Source: Tissierellia bacterium
GTDB taxonomy: Bacteria > Bacillota > Clostridia > Tissierellales > Sedimentibacteraceae
Length of the DNA stretch: 64,000 nt
Assembly (NCBI GenBank): GCA_028709465.1
Contig: JAQVWY010000003.1
Span: 1-64,000 of the forward strand
Reading direction: 5' to 3'
The position numbers and the translations under genes were made by a program. The notes under the pieces were generated by a model that ran no database searches, was not told where the DNA came from, and saw only the letters and a program-made list of their open reading frames with translations. Below, piece after piece: positions 1 to 8,148 of the stretch; positions within the stretch are counted from its first letter, which is position 1; every line of letters starts with the position of its first letter.

Positions 1-193
1 GTTGCTGGTAATATACTTCTGGATTTAATTGCTTTGAAAATGATTCTACTATTGTAGCATACTTTTGAGCATCAATAGTTGACATGGCATATAACATAAT
101 AAAAAATGTCAATAATAAAGTCACCATGTCACTGTATGTTTCCATCCAGCTTGCTCCTCCGCCATCCGTTTCCCTTTTCTTTTTTCTCGCCAT
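1..193 (-). CDS. motB: Flagellar stator protein MotB (N-terminal part)
   Basis: The first 64 codons of a minus-strand gene leave the window at base 1. The start is the ATG at 191-193. The visible part is the MotB N-terminus: a short basic cytoplasmic tail (ARKKRE), then one membrane helix (about residues 22-41). Just before the helix is YSDMVTLLLTFF, in which Asp21 corresponds to the proton-binding stator aspartate. After the helix comes the start of the plug region. The peptidoglycan-binding OmpA-like domain would lie outside the window. It follows motA by 26 bases and is the last visible gene of the flgB operon. MotB anchors MotA to the wall so that ion flow can turn the rotor. Confidence 0.93.
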   Translation of the reverse strand, partial: MARKKKRETDGGGASWMETYSDMVTLLLTFFIMLYAMSTIDAQKYATIVESFSKQLNPEVYYQQ

Positions 194-219
194 AATAATC
201 CCTACTTATTTAACTATTT

Positions 220-1077
220 TTATGCATTAGCATTGATGTTTTTCCTGTTCCTTTTCTTCTTGCTATCTTTACTTTTTCCTTCAGCCCCTGCCATAGTACT
301 TCTTTCCTGATATGTTACGTATGAATTTAATTTTTCTCTTATGTATTTAGGGTTTTCACCTGATTGTATTGAAAGCACACCCTCCATTATTAATTCCTTT
401 GCAATCATTTCTTCATCATGCTTTGCCTTTAACCTGTTAGATATGGGAGCACAAATCATATTAGCAAGAATTGAACCGTAAAATGTAGTAACAAGCGCAA
501 CCGACATACCTTTGCCGAGAGAATCAGCTCCATCAGAAGTTTTCATATTCGCAAGCATATTAATAAGCCCTATCAATGTTCCTAACATACCAAAAGCAGG
601 CCCAAAAGATCCTAATGTGTCAAATACCTTCCAAGCAGATGCATGTCTAGCTTCTATACAATCTATTTCATTTTCTATTTGTGCTCTTACTTTTGTTGGT
701 TCAATTGCATCAACTATTAACATTACACAATATTTTAAGAATTCGTCTTCAAAATTCATTGAGTTAACTTTTTCTTCCAAAACTAATAATCCCTTTAGCC
801 TTGCTTCCTTTGCAAGATCTTCAATTATATCGATGTAAAGATTAAGATCTGTTTTTTCTTTTTTCAACAAAACCTTAATATTTTTAGGTACATCTTTTAA
901 ATATTTTGAAGGAACAGACATAACAGTAGCGGCTATAGCTCCTCCAAAGGTTATGTAAATACTAGGAATATCAATAAAGCTGGAAAGAACCTGTGAAACA
1001 CTTGTACCACTACTTTTAATTCCGTAAAAAACCAGACCGAATCCTGCTAATGTTCCTATAATAAATGAAATATTCAT
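220..1077 (-). CDS. motA: Flagellar motor stator protein MotA
   Basis: This 285-residue protein has MotA/ExbB topology. Two membrane helices lie near the N-terminus (about 3-21 and 36-54), then a long cytoplasmic loop with charged residues that would contact FliG, then two more helices (about 157-176 and 190-212). The conserved stator prolines are present in GSFGPAFG (Pro160) and CAPISNR (Pro211). The C-terminus is an unusually basic tail (KKKRNRK). With MotB it forms the ion-driven stator. AGAGGTG stands upstream of the ATG. It sits between flbD and motB at the distal end of the flgB operon, the usual clostridial order. Confidence 0.95.
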   Translation of the reverse strand: MNISFIIGTLAGFGLVFYGIKSSGTSVSQVLSSFIDIPSIYITFGGAIAATVMSVPSKYLKDVPKNIKVLLKKEKTDLNLYIDIIEDLAKEARLKGLLVLEEKVNSMNFEDEFLKYCVMLIVDAIEPTKVRAQIENEIDCIEARHASAWKVFDTLGSFGPAFGMLGTLIGLINMLANMKTSDGADSLGKGMSVALVTTFYGSILANMICAPISNRLKAKHDEEMIAKELIMEGVLSIQSGENPKYIREKLNSYVTYQERSTMAGAEGKSKDSKKKRNRKNINANA

Positions 1078-1092
1078 AACACACCTCTTTGT

Positions 1093-1290
1093 TTATTCTA
1101 CATTAAAACCTTTTAGCATTTTTTGATTATATTTTACTATTTTATTTACAATTTCTTCTCCTTTATCTTTTACTAAGTAATACTTCCCTGTTGTTAATGT
1201 AATTTTTGTTTCTGGTATGAATTCTATTTTTTCTATTAATGTTGCGTTTATTAAAAAAGTTTCACCGTTTATACCAACAACTTCTATCAT
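1093..1290 (-). CDS. flbD: FlbD-family flagellar protein
   Basis: This is a 65-residue protein of the small FlbD/SwrD family. It starts MIEVVGINGETFLINATLIE and contains the typical block around ETKITLTTGKYYLVKD. The reading frame is open for 23 more codons upstream, but GGAGGG lies just before the ATG at 1288-1290 and family members begin with this residue. It lies between flgE and motA, where SwrD/FlbD is normally found in Bacillus and clostridial fla operons. In Bacillus subtilis SwrD increases flagellar power. That role is inferred here from family and position. Confidence 0.88.
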   Translation of the reverse strand: MIEVVGINGETFLINATLIEKIEFIPETKITLTTGKYYLVKDKGEEIVNKIVKYNQKMLKGFNVE

Positions 1291-1393
1291 ATGCCCTCCA
1301 ATTTCATACTGAAAATAATTACTATTATCTTTTATAATAAAAATATTAAATATAATCACAAATATTTATGAGCATAGTCAATATTTTTATTAA

Positions 1394-1499
1394 CAGTTGA
1401 TTAAGCGATTGATAGAGCAGTAGATGGAGCAATGGAGGGAGTAATTGTTATTCTACGCTCATCTATTGCTCGTCCATCGCTCATCTATTACTTAACTAT
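1394..1499. repeat. Imperfect inverted repeat in the flgE-flbD gap
   Basis: The roughly 145 bases between flbD and flgE hold a low-complexity block of short near-repeats (GATAGAGCAG, TAGATGGAGC, then ATCTATTGCT, ATCTATTACT). The left half, about 1400-1440, is roughly complementary to the right half, about 1452-1495, so the mRNA could fold into a long imperfect hairpin. There is no clear U-tract, so it is not an obvious terminator. An internal processing or mRNA-stability element within the operon is possible. Confidence 0.5.
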
Positions 1500-1505
1500 T
1501 GTTCC

Positions 1506-2372
1506 CTATCGTTTAAGATTCACTAATTCCTCAAGCATTTGATCTACAACTGATATTATTTTTGTGTTGGCTTGAAATCCTCTTTGGGTTATAATCATGT
1601 CTGAAAATTCATTTGCTAAATCTACATTAGACATTTCTAATCCGAAAGCCACTATTTCCCCAGTTTGCCCAAGACCAGCCGAATAAGTAATTATATCTCC
1701 TGTATTATTGCTTTCAGAATAATATGAATTACCTTCAAGTATTAGAGCATCTTGATTTGGTACATAAGCAATTCCTATTCGCCCAATAATTTCTATAGGT
1801 TCAGCATCAGCAGCAGCCTTAATATTATAACCGGTAATCGTTCCATCTGAATTTATAGTAATATTTTTATAGTTATTAAAATCTTCTATTGATATGGGTA
1901 CTAGACCTGTCATTATGCCGTCATCATCTACACCTGTTTCAGCATCATCCTTATTTAAACCTAATACTAAAGAACCGCTTGAATCTACAAGATTTCCTGT
2001 AGGGTCAAAATTAAATGCTCCGTATCTGGTTAGAAACTGTTCTCCGCTGGCATTTTGAACCATAAAATATCCATCACCATTTATGTATAAGTCAGTGGAT
2101 TTGTTTGTTGGAGAATAACCTGATAATGTATGTATTGTATCTACAGAGCTTATTTGAGCACCATAACCTACTTGAGATGCATTTGTACCGCCCCTGGTGC
2201 CTTCAATTCCTCCTCCAGGAGATTTAATTTGTTGATAATAAACATCTCTGAAAGTCGCCCTTTGGGATTTATATCCATTCGTATTAACATTTGCTATATT
2301 GTTACCTATTACGTCCATTTTTGTCTGGTGGCTTCTCATTCCTGAAACACCAGAATAAAGTGCTTTCATCAT
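1506..2372 (-). CDS. flgE: Flagellar hook protein FlgE (short form)
   Basis: This 288-residue protein has the rod/hook axial architecture. The N-terminal heptad helix begins MKALYSGVSGMRSHQTKMD and runs into the GNNIANVNTNGYKS motif. The block NASQVGYG is typical of hook proteins. A central beta domain contains DLYINGDGYF, and the C-terminal coiled coil includes EFSDMIITQRGFQANTK. The length is near the short Bacillus FlgE rather than the 400-residue proteobacterial type, so FlgG/FlgF paralogy cannot be fully excluded. Position after flgD and the TIGR02530-type gene supports FlgE. Two adjacent ATGs occur; the first (2370-2372) is better spaced from GGAG. Confidence 0.87.
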   Translation of the reverse strand: MMKALYSGVSGMRSHQTKMDVIGNNIANVNTNGYKSQRATFRDVYYQQIKSPGGGIEGTRGGTNASQVGYGAQISSVDTIHTLSGYSPTNKSTDLYINGDGYFMVQNASGEQFLTRYGAFNFDPTGNLVDSSGSLVLGLNKDDAETGVDDDGIMTGLVPISIEDFNNYKNITINSDGTITGYNIKAAADAEPIEIIGRIGIAYVPNQDALILEGNSYYSESNNTGDIITYSAGLGQTGEIVAFGLEMSNVDLANEFSDMIITQRGFQANTKIISVVDQMLEELVNLKR

Positions 2373-2448
2373 AATAATTCATTCTCCTTTTTTATTAGCT
2401 GCTTAGTCCTTCAAAAATTCCAGACTTTAGCCTCCTGAAAAGGACCGG

Positions 2449-2826
2449 CTATTTTATTACAGCTCCATCAATATTTGTAAATATATTTTCTTTTAAATCT
2501 TGACTGTTAATTGCAGTTATTACTTTATTTTGCATAGTACTTATTATAAATGCCTGGTTGTCAATCATAACAAGGACGTTTTTTAACCCCTTATCCTTTG
2601 CCTGTTCTGCCGCCTCATTTAATTTTTCTGTAACATCAGAACCTACGTCAATATTTCTTTCTATTATTCTTTCATTTGCATGTTTTGAAAAAATTACTCC
2701 CCTTTCAATTTTTTCATTTAACAAATCTTTGAATTTTCCATTATTTTCATTTTGCTTTACTGCAGTATCCCGTTGAATATTGCCATTTAAATTGCTGATT
2801 TTTCTAATAAAGTTAATGTCTGTCAC
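2449..2826 (-). CDS. Flagellar operon protein, TIGR02530 type
   Basis: This 125-residue protein matches the small family of unknown function found between flgD and flgE in Bacillus and clostridial flagellar operons (TIGR02530). Diagnostic blocks are FSKHANERIIERNIDV, a helical LNEAAEQAKDKGLKN stretch, VLVMIDNQAFIIS and the C-terminal ENIFTNIDGAVI. There is no signal peptide or membrane helix. It ends 76 bases before flgE and begins 42 bases after flgD. A role in hook assembly is likely from position, but no biochemical activity can be read from the sequence. Confidence 0.88.
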   Translation of the reverse strand: MTDINFIRKISNLNGNIQRDTAVKQNENNGKFKDLLNEKIERGVIFSKHANERIIERNIDVGSDVTEKLNEAAEQAKDKGLKNVLVMIDNQAFIISTMQNKVITAINSQDLKENIFTNIDGAVIK

Positions 2827-2868
2827 TTTATCACCTACCGATATTTAAATTTCCTAAGTCATAGACAT

Positions 2869-3354
2869 TTATAGCTCTTCTGATTCTTTTGGTTCTTTTT
2901 CTTTTGGTTCTTTTGGTTCTTCTGGTTCTTTTACTTCTTTTATTTCCTTTATTTCCATAATATTAGAATAGTCATACTCTACATCATTTACATAAATCTG
3001 TGCTTTCCCGCTGAATAATGTAACCTTTTGAACTATGCCTTCTTGAATCTCTAGCCCGCCTTTACTGTTGTAATCAGCAACCACTACGTTTTTTCCTATA
3101 AGAGATGTGGCTTGTCCTTGCGCTGCAATTTCAGATAAGTCTGACATTGCTTGTAAAGATGAAAACTGAGCCATTTGTGATATAAATTCTGTATTTTCCA
3201 TAGGATTCATAGCATCTTGATTAGTAATTTGAGCAACTAACAAATTCAGAAAGTCCTGCATATTTAATCTTTCATTTTCTTTTTGAATATTTAAATCTTT
3301 CACATTCCCAGTGCTGTTAGTTCGATAGTCTGATTGATATCCGTTAATTTCCAA
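2869..3354 (-). CDS. flgD: Flagellar hook assembly protein FlgD
   Basis: This 161-residue hook-cap scaffolding protein has the FlgD N-terminal domain at about residues 30-75, with MQDFLNLLVAQITNQD followed by the MENTEFISQMAQFSSLQAM region. A short beta region follows at about 95-140. The usual FlgD Ig/Tudor domains are reduced, and the protein ends in a Glu/Pro/Lys tail of EPKE-like repeats (about residues 140-161). The start is TTG at 3352-3354, supported by GGGAGG six bases upstream; no in-frame ATG fits better. It is 12 bases downstream of fliK. Confidence 0.92.
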   Translation of the reverse strand: MEINGYQSDYRTNSTGNVKDLNIQKENERLNMQDFLNLLVAQITNQDAMNPMENTEFISQMAQFSSLQAMSDLSEIAAQGQATSLIGKNVVVADYNSKGGLEIQEGIVQKVTLFSGKAQIYVNDVEYDYSNIMEIKEIKEVKEPEEPKEPKEKEPKESEEL

Positions 3355-3366
3355 AGTAAACCTCCC

Positions 3367-4554
3367 TTACATATTCATTGTTATATTACTCATATTAATA
3401 AGCTCTGAAAATATCATATCATCATCGTCATGATTAGCTTGATAATAATTGTTTTTATGTGTGTTATGTCCATTTTTTTGATTACTGCTTCCATCATAAG
3501 TTTTCTCATGGTTTTGGCTGTTATTTTGATAATAGTTTAAAAGATGGTTCTCGTGAGTAAATTCATTTGGCTTAACAACAATGTTTACAGCTCCATCAAC
3601 TGTTTTGCTCAATGCATTTGTAATTTCTTCCTTATTGGAAGATAATATTTTTTGTGTCTCTTCATTTAATGCTTTAATTTCCACTGTTAGTTTGTCATCT
3701 TTGAAAATCATTTTAATATTAACTTTTCCAAGATTGTGGGGTTGGAGTTCCATCGTAACCTCTTTTAGACTACTTATATTTCCTTCCCCTGACATGAAAA
3801 TTATTTTGTCTTTTACTTGAGTTAAAACCTGGGATTTTATTTCTGTTGATTCATCACTTATTGTAATAATTTTTTCTCCTTCAACTAATGGTTTATTATT
3901 CTTTACAATAAGTTCATGATAATCAAATTCATTCATACCCTTATTCTTGCTTTTTATTTCTTTTGTCAATCCACTTTCTGAAACATTAGATTCTAATGGA
4001 ATTTCCTTTACAATAGTTTCTGGTAGCTTTTCTTCCTTTGAAATTATATCAGTTTGTTTAACATTTTCAGAATTTCTCATTTTATGTAAAAAGCTATAAT
4101 TTTCAAAAATGTGATTTTTATATTCATTATTATCAACATTATCAACTTTTACTTTTTCATTTAAAATATTAAAATTAAAAAAGTTGGAACTACCTAATAA
4201 ACTAATTAATTTTTCTAAATCTTCTTCTTGATTTTGTGATTTTTTTACTTTGTAGTCAATAATGATTTCATTTTTTTCTAGTTTTCCTGGTTCTTCCATA
4301 TTTTCAATGCTAATAGTATTCTGGTCAAGTAAATTTACAGGTTGAGAATCACTTAGGAGGAACATATCTTCAAGATTTAAATTTGCTGAATCACCACTTA
4401 ACCCTTGTTCAGAATAATTACTACTTTCTGCTATTGCCATTTGCAACATGGCTAGAAAGCCACCTTTATTCACATCTAGAACCTGGTTCTGATTAAATGA
4501 ATTTTGAGAAAATTGAATTGGGTCAAAATTGTTTAAGTTTAGACTAATGTTCAT
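3367..4554 (-). CDS. fliK: Flagellar hook-length control protein FliK
   Basis: This 395-residue protein is poorly conserved over most of its length, as expected for the FliK ruler region. The C-terminal hook-length-control domain (about residues 255-335) is recognisable by LKEVTMELQPHNLGKVNIKM and KALNEETQKILSSNKEEI. The extreme C-terminus is rich in Asn, His and Asp. A strong AGGAGGTG precedes the ATG. FliK is secreted during hook growth and switches export specificity from hook to filament. The position between fliJ and flgD is canonical. Confidence 0.9.
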   Translation of the reverse strand: MNISLNLNNFDPIQFSQNSFNQNQVLDVNKGGFLAMLQMAIAESSNYSEQGLSGDSANLNLEDMFLLSDSQPVNLLDQNTISIENMEEPGKLEKNEIIIDYKVKKSQNQEEDLEKLISLLGSSNFFNFNILNEKVKVDNVDNNEYKNHIFENYSFLHKMRNSENVKQTDIISKEEKLPETIVKEIPLESNVSESGLTKEIKSKNKGMNEFDYHELIVKNNKPLVEGEKIITISDESTEIKSQVLTQVKDKIIFMSGEGNISSLKEVTMELQPHNLGKVNIKMIFKDDKLTVEIKALNEETQKILSSNKEEITNALSKTVDGAVNIVVKPNEFTHENHLLNYYQNNSQNHEKTYDGSSNQKNGHNTHKNNYYQANHDDDDMIFSELINMSNITMNM

Positions 4555-4580
4555 ATTTCACCTCCTTTCAAGTTCCTTAT

Positions 4581-5033
4581 TTATATTGCAAACTTTTCTG
4601 TCATCCCTTTATTTACTATAAACTCTTCTATGAAAATTTCTTCCTTCTTTAATAGAACTTTGTTATATTTCTCAATTTCTTTTTCTCTTAATTTTTCTAG
4701 TGTAGAAATTTCTATATTCATATTTATAATTTCTTGTCTCTTTGCTTCTATGTTCTTATTTAAAGCTCTTTTTTCTTCCTCTTTATTTTCAATTTGTTTC
4801 AAAATGCTACTCATATGTATTTTATAGTAAATAATTTCACCAACAGATATTGCAACACAAGACTTTTCATTAAATTCATCATTTACAATTTCATATTCAT
4901 CCTTAAGATTTATGACGAGTTTTTCATTTTTTATATATTCATAATTTAAATTGCTTAATTCAATTTTAAGATTTTCCAAGAATTGTTCTTTTATCTCTAA
5001 TACTTTTTGTAGAGAAAAATTAAATTTTTTCAT
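4581..5033 (-). CDS. fliJ: Flagellar export chaperone FliJ
   Basis: This 150-residue protein is almost entirely charged coiled coil, starting MKKFNFSLQKVLEIKEQ, the typical FliJ opening. The frame is open for 21 further codons, but AGAGGTG precedes the ATG at 5031-5033 and upstream residues do not resemble FliJ. It is a soluble part of the flagellar type III export apparatus that acts with the ATPase FliI. It follows fliI by 52 bases. Confidence 0.87.
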   Translation of the reverse strand: MKKFNFSLQKVLEIKEQFLENLKIELSNLNYEYIKNEKLVINLKDEYEIVNDEFNEKSCVAISVGEIIYYKIHMSSILKQIENKEEEKRALNKNIEAKRQEIINMNIEISTLEKLREKEIEKYNKVLLKKEEIFIEEFIVNKGMTEKFAI

Positions 5034-5085
5034 TTCAACACCTCTTTTTTTCCATTGTATTTCGAATATATTAGGGGCGTTTTGG

Positions 5086-6393
5086 CTAAATATCATTCAT
5101 TAATTGAATTATTTCATCAAATGAAAATTTATCTTTGACACCTTGCGTTAAAAAGTCATTTACTTTATCTATTTTAGTTATTGCTTCATCAAGCTTTAAG
5201 TTTGTACCTTTTTTGTAAGCGCCGATAGAAATCAAATCATAGTTTTCGTAATAAATAGATAAAATATCCCTGATTTTTTTTGCATTATCATTGTGTTCCT
5301 TTGTAGCGATATCATTCATAAGTCTTGATATGCTGGCATTTATATCAATTGCAGGATAATGATTTGAATTTGCTAACTTTCTGGTTAAAACAATGTGTCC
5401 ATCTACAATACCTCTGACCGTGTCAGAAATAGGTTCATTAGTATCATCACCTTCAACTAATACCGTATATATACCTGTTATTGAACCTCCATTAAAATTT
5501 CCGCTTCTTTCTAATAGCTTTGGAAGTTCTGCATAAATTGAAGGAGTATATCCTCTTGATACTGGTGGCTCCCCTGTGGCCAAGCCAATTTCTCTTTGAG
5601 CCATGGCAAATCTTGTAAGTGAGTCCATCATTAAAAGAACATCTTTCCCTTTATCCTTAAAATACTCCGCAATTGTTGTTGCAACTAATGCACATTTTAC
5701 TCTAAGCATGGCAGGTTGATCTGAAGTTGCCACAACTAATACAGATCTTTTTAAGCCTTCTTCTCCTAAATCTTTTTCAACAAATTCTCTTACTTCTCTT
5801 CCTCTTTCCCCTACTAGAGCTATAACATTTATGTCTGCTTTTACATTTTTCGCCACCATTCCAAGAAGTGTGCTTTTCCCAACTCCACTGCCTGCAAATA
5901 TACCCATACGCTGTCCCTTACCTATAGTCAACAAACCGTCAATAGCTTTGATTCCAAAACTTAAAGTTTTATTAATCCTAGGTCTAGATAAAGGGTTAAT
6001 GAAATCATTGTCAACAAAAGAATATTCATTGCTTATAAATCTATTTTTATCGTCAATAGGTTGCCCAGTTGCATCAATGATTCTGCCTATTAAAAAATCT
6101 CCCACTGGAATTTTTAGTTTATTGCCCGTTGAAATCACTGTATTTTCTAGCCCTATTCCTTTTATGTCCTCATAAGGCATTAAAAGTACTCTTCCATCGT
6201 TGAACCCTACTACTTCAGCTTTTACTATTCTGCCATTAGTATCGGTATTAATCTTGCATATATCTCCTATTTTATATTTATTGCCTGTTGCCTCAATCAT
6301 CATTCCAGATATTCTTTTTACTTTGCCTATGTATGTACAAAAATCTTCTTTTAACAATACATTTCTTATATTTTCAAATTCCTTAGCTTGCAT
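5086..6393 (-). CDS. fliI: Flagellum-specific ATPase FliI
   Basis: This 435-residue protein is the export ATPase of the flagellar secretion system. The N-terminal beta-barrel domain spans about residues 15-90. The Walker A motif GSGVGKST is at 168-175, and the Walker B stretch DVLLMMDSLTRFA is near 250. The F1-type block RGYTPSIYAELPKLLERSG follows. The start overlaps the end of fliH by 11 bases, which suggests translational coupling and explains the weak ribosome binding site. It would work at the inner face of the export gate with FliH and FliJ. Confidence 0.97.
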   Translation of the reverse strand: MQAKEFENIRNVLLKEDFCTYIGKVKRISGMMIEATGNKYKIGDICKINTDTNGRIVKAEVVGFNDGRVLLMPYEDIKGIGLENTVISTGNKLKIPVGDFLIGRIIDATGQPIDDKNRFISNEYSFVDNDFINPLSRPRINKTLSFGIKAIDGLLTIGKGQRMGIFAGSGVGKSTLLGMVAKNVKADINVIALVGERGREVREFVEKDLGEEGLKRSVLVVATSDQPAMLRVKCALVATTIAEYFKDKGKDVLLMMDSLTRFAMAQREIGLATGEPPVSRGYTPSIYAELPKLLERSGNFNGGSITGIYTVLVEGDDTNEPISDTVRGIVDGHIVLTRKLANSNHYPAIDINASISRLMNDIATKEHNDNAKKIRDILSIYYENYDLISIGAYKKGTNLKLDEAITKIDKVNDFLTQGVKDKFSFDEIIQLMNDI

Positions 6394-7156
6394 TTTTATT
6401 TAATACCATCTCTTTAAGGTTTTTTAGTTGAGTTTCAACACTTCCATCAATAATACCATCAGGAGTTTCAATAATAACACTTCCGGCATCCAACTTATCT
6501 AAAATTTCTATTTTTACATCTTTTGATATTTTATTAAGTTCATTAACTAAATTTTTGTCTGCCTGAATAGTAATTAAATCATCATTACTTGAAATATATA
6601 ATTTAATCCATTCTATATTACGGTAATCCTTTATTACATCATCAATTATTCTTAATGCAACATTGTCATCCGAATCAATTTTTTTTCTAATTATTTTTTC
6701 AGCTATTCCAATTGACAGTTCAGTTAATCCTGCTTCATATTTTGCTAATATTTTTTGTTTTTCATCTTCTATTTCTTCAATCATTTCAGCTATTTCTTTA
6801 ACTTTATTGCTGTTTTGCTCATTGATTATTTTTAAAGCATATGATTTACCATTTTCATACCCCTCAACGTATCCATTACTTATGCCTTTTTCTATTCCTT
6901 CATTATAGCCCTCTTCATAACCTCTTCTTTTACATTCATCTATTTCTATTTGAGCATTCATTTTTGCAGCATTAATAATTTTTTTAGCTTCTTCATTGGC
7001 TTCTTCTAAAATTACTTCTCTTTGATTATATATATCATACAAATCTGCCATTGGAGAATTTACAACATTAGAAGCTTGTTGCTGATGGTCTTTTATTTTA
7101 CTTTTCTTATTAAACACTACATATTCAGATTTAATTATACTAGACAATAACATCAT
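6383..7156 (-). CDS. fliH: Flagellar assembly protein FliH
   Basis: This 257-residue protein has a long charged helical N-terminal half and a FliH/HrpE C-terminal domain (about residues 140-250, ELSIGIAEKIIRKKI). Glycine-spaced repeats (GYEEGYNEGIEKGISNGYVE, about 98-117) form the GxxxG-type segment typical of FliH. It regulates FliI and docks it at the C-ring. It overlaps fliG by 17 bases upstream and fliI by 11 bases downstream. Two consecutive ATGs are available; GGCGGAAAGG stands before them. Confidence 0.92.
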   Translation of the reverse strand: MMLLSSIIKSEYVVFNKKSKIKDHQQQASNVVNSPMADLYDIYNQREVILEEANEEAKKIINAAKMNAQIEIDECKRRGYEEGYNEGIEKGISNGYVEGYENGKSYALKIINEQNSNKVKEIAEMIEEIEDEKQKILAKYEAGLTELSIGIAEKIIRKKIDSDDNVALRIIDDVIKDYRNIEWIKLYISSNDDLITIQADKNLVNELNKISKDVKIEILDKLDAGSVIIETPDGIIDGSVETQLKNLKEMVLNKNAS

Positions 7157-8147
7157 CCTTTCCGCCTTTTGCTATAATAAGTTCTCCTTCTTCCTCAAGA
7201 CGTCTTATTACTGAAACAATCCTTTGCTGAGCTTCTTCCACATCTCTCAAACGTATATTGCGTGTATATTCAAGTTCAGATTTAATGGTTTCGGACATTT
7301 TTGTTGACATATTGCTAAACAATAAATCTGAAACCTCCTTATTTGTTCCTTTAATAGCATAAACCAAATCCTTACTATCAACTTCACGTAGAAATCTTTG
7401 AATACTCATGGAATCAAGTGTCATAATGTCTTCAAATACGAACATTCTCATTCTAATTTCATCAGCAAGTTTAGCATCTTTTTTGTTAAGTTCATCAAAT
7501 ATATATTTTTCATTGCTTCTATCCATGTTGTTCATAACATCAGCAACATAATTCACGCCACCTATTTCCGTAAAATCCACTGAAACTATAGAATTAAATT
7601 TCTTTTCCAATACTTCTTCCACATATTTTATAACCTCAGGTGACGTGCGATCCATTTTTGCAATTCTTTCAACTACATTTATTCTCTTTTCTTTTGGCAA
7701 CTCTGCAATAACTGCAGATGCTTGATCAGCTCTAGCATATGACAGTATCAGCGCTATAGTTTGTGGATGTTCGTTTTGAATAATTGCTAAAATATTCTTA
7801 TAATCTACTTTTCTTAAAAAATCAAATGATTTAGATCTTAGTGTCTTTGTTACTCTTTCTAAAAGACTTGTTGCTACTTGAGTACCAAATGCTTTTTCCA
7901 GAACATTTTTAGCATATTCCAGACCACCTTCGGTTATTACTTTTTGTGTTAAGCATAAATCATAAAAATCCTTTAAAGTATCTTCCATAGTTTTTGGTGA
8001 TAAGTGCTGAAGTCTTGAAATTTCATATGTTAGTTGTTCTATTTCATCTTCTTTGAGGAATTTATATATTTTTGATGAATTGTCGGCACCAAGGGATATA
8101 ATAATAGCAGCAGCTTTTTGTTTACCTGTTAATTTAGTTTCTGCCAT
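7140..8147 (-). CDS. fliG: Flagellar motor switch protein FliG
   Basis: The FliG rotor protein is 335 residues from the ATG at 8145-8147. The frame opens four codons earlier, but MAETKLTGKQKAAAIIISLG is the family-typical start and falls one base after the fliF stop. The middle domain contains the EHPQTIALILSY motif, where FliM binds. The C-terminal domain has the charged torque helix (KGTNKEVSDLLFSNMSTKM). FliG couples the MS ring (FliF) to the stator MotA encoded downstream. Confidence 0.96.
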   Translation of the reverse strand: MAETKLTGKQKAAAIIISLGADNSSKIYKFLKEDEIEQLTYEISRLQHLSPKTMEDTLKDFYDLCLTQKVITEGGLEYAKNVLEKAFGTQVATSLLERVTKTLRSKSFDFLRKVDYKNILAIIQNEHPQTIALILSYARADQASAVIAELPKEKRINVVERIAKMDRTSPEVIKYVEEVLEKKFNSIVSVDFTEIGGVNYVADVMNNMDRSNEKYIFDELNKKDAKLADEIRMRMFVFEDIMTLDSMSIQRFLREVDSKDLVYAIKGTNKEVSDLLFSNMSTKMSETIKSELEYTRNIRLRDVEEAQQRIVSVIRRLEEEGELIIAKGGKDDVIV

Positions 8148-8148
8148 G

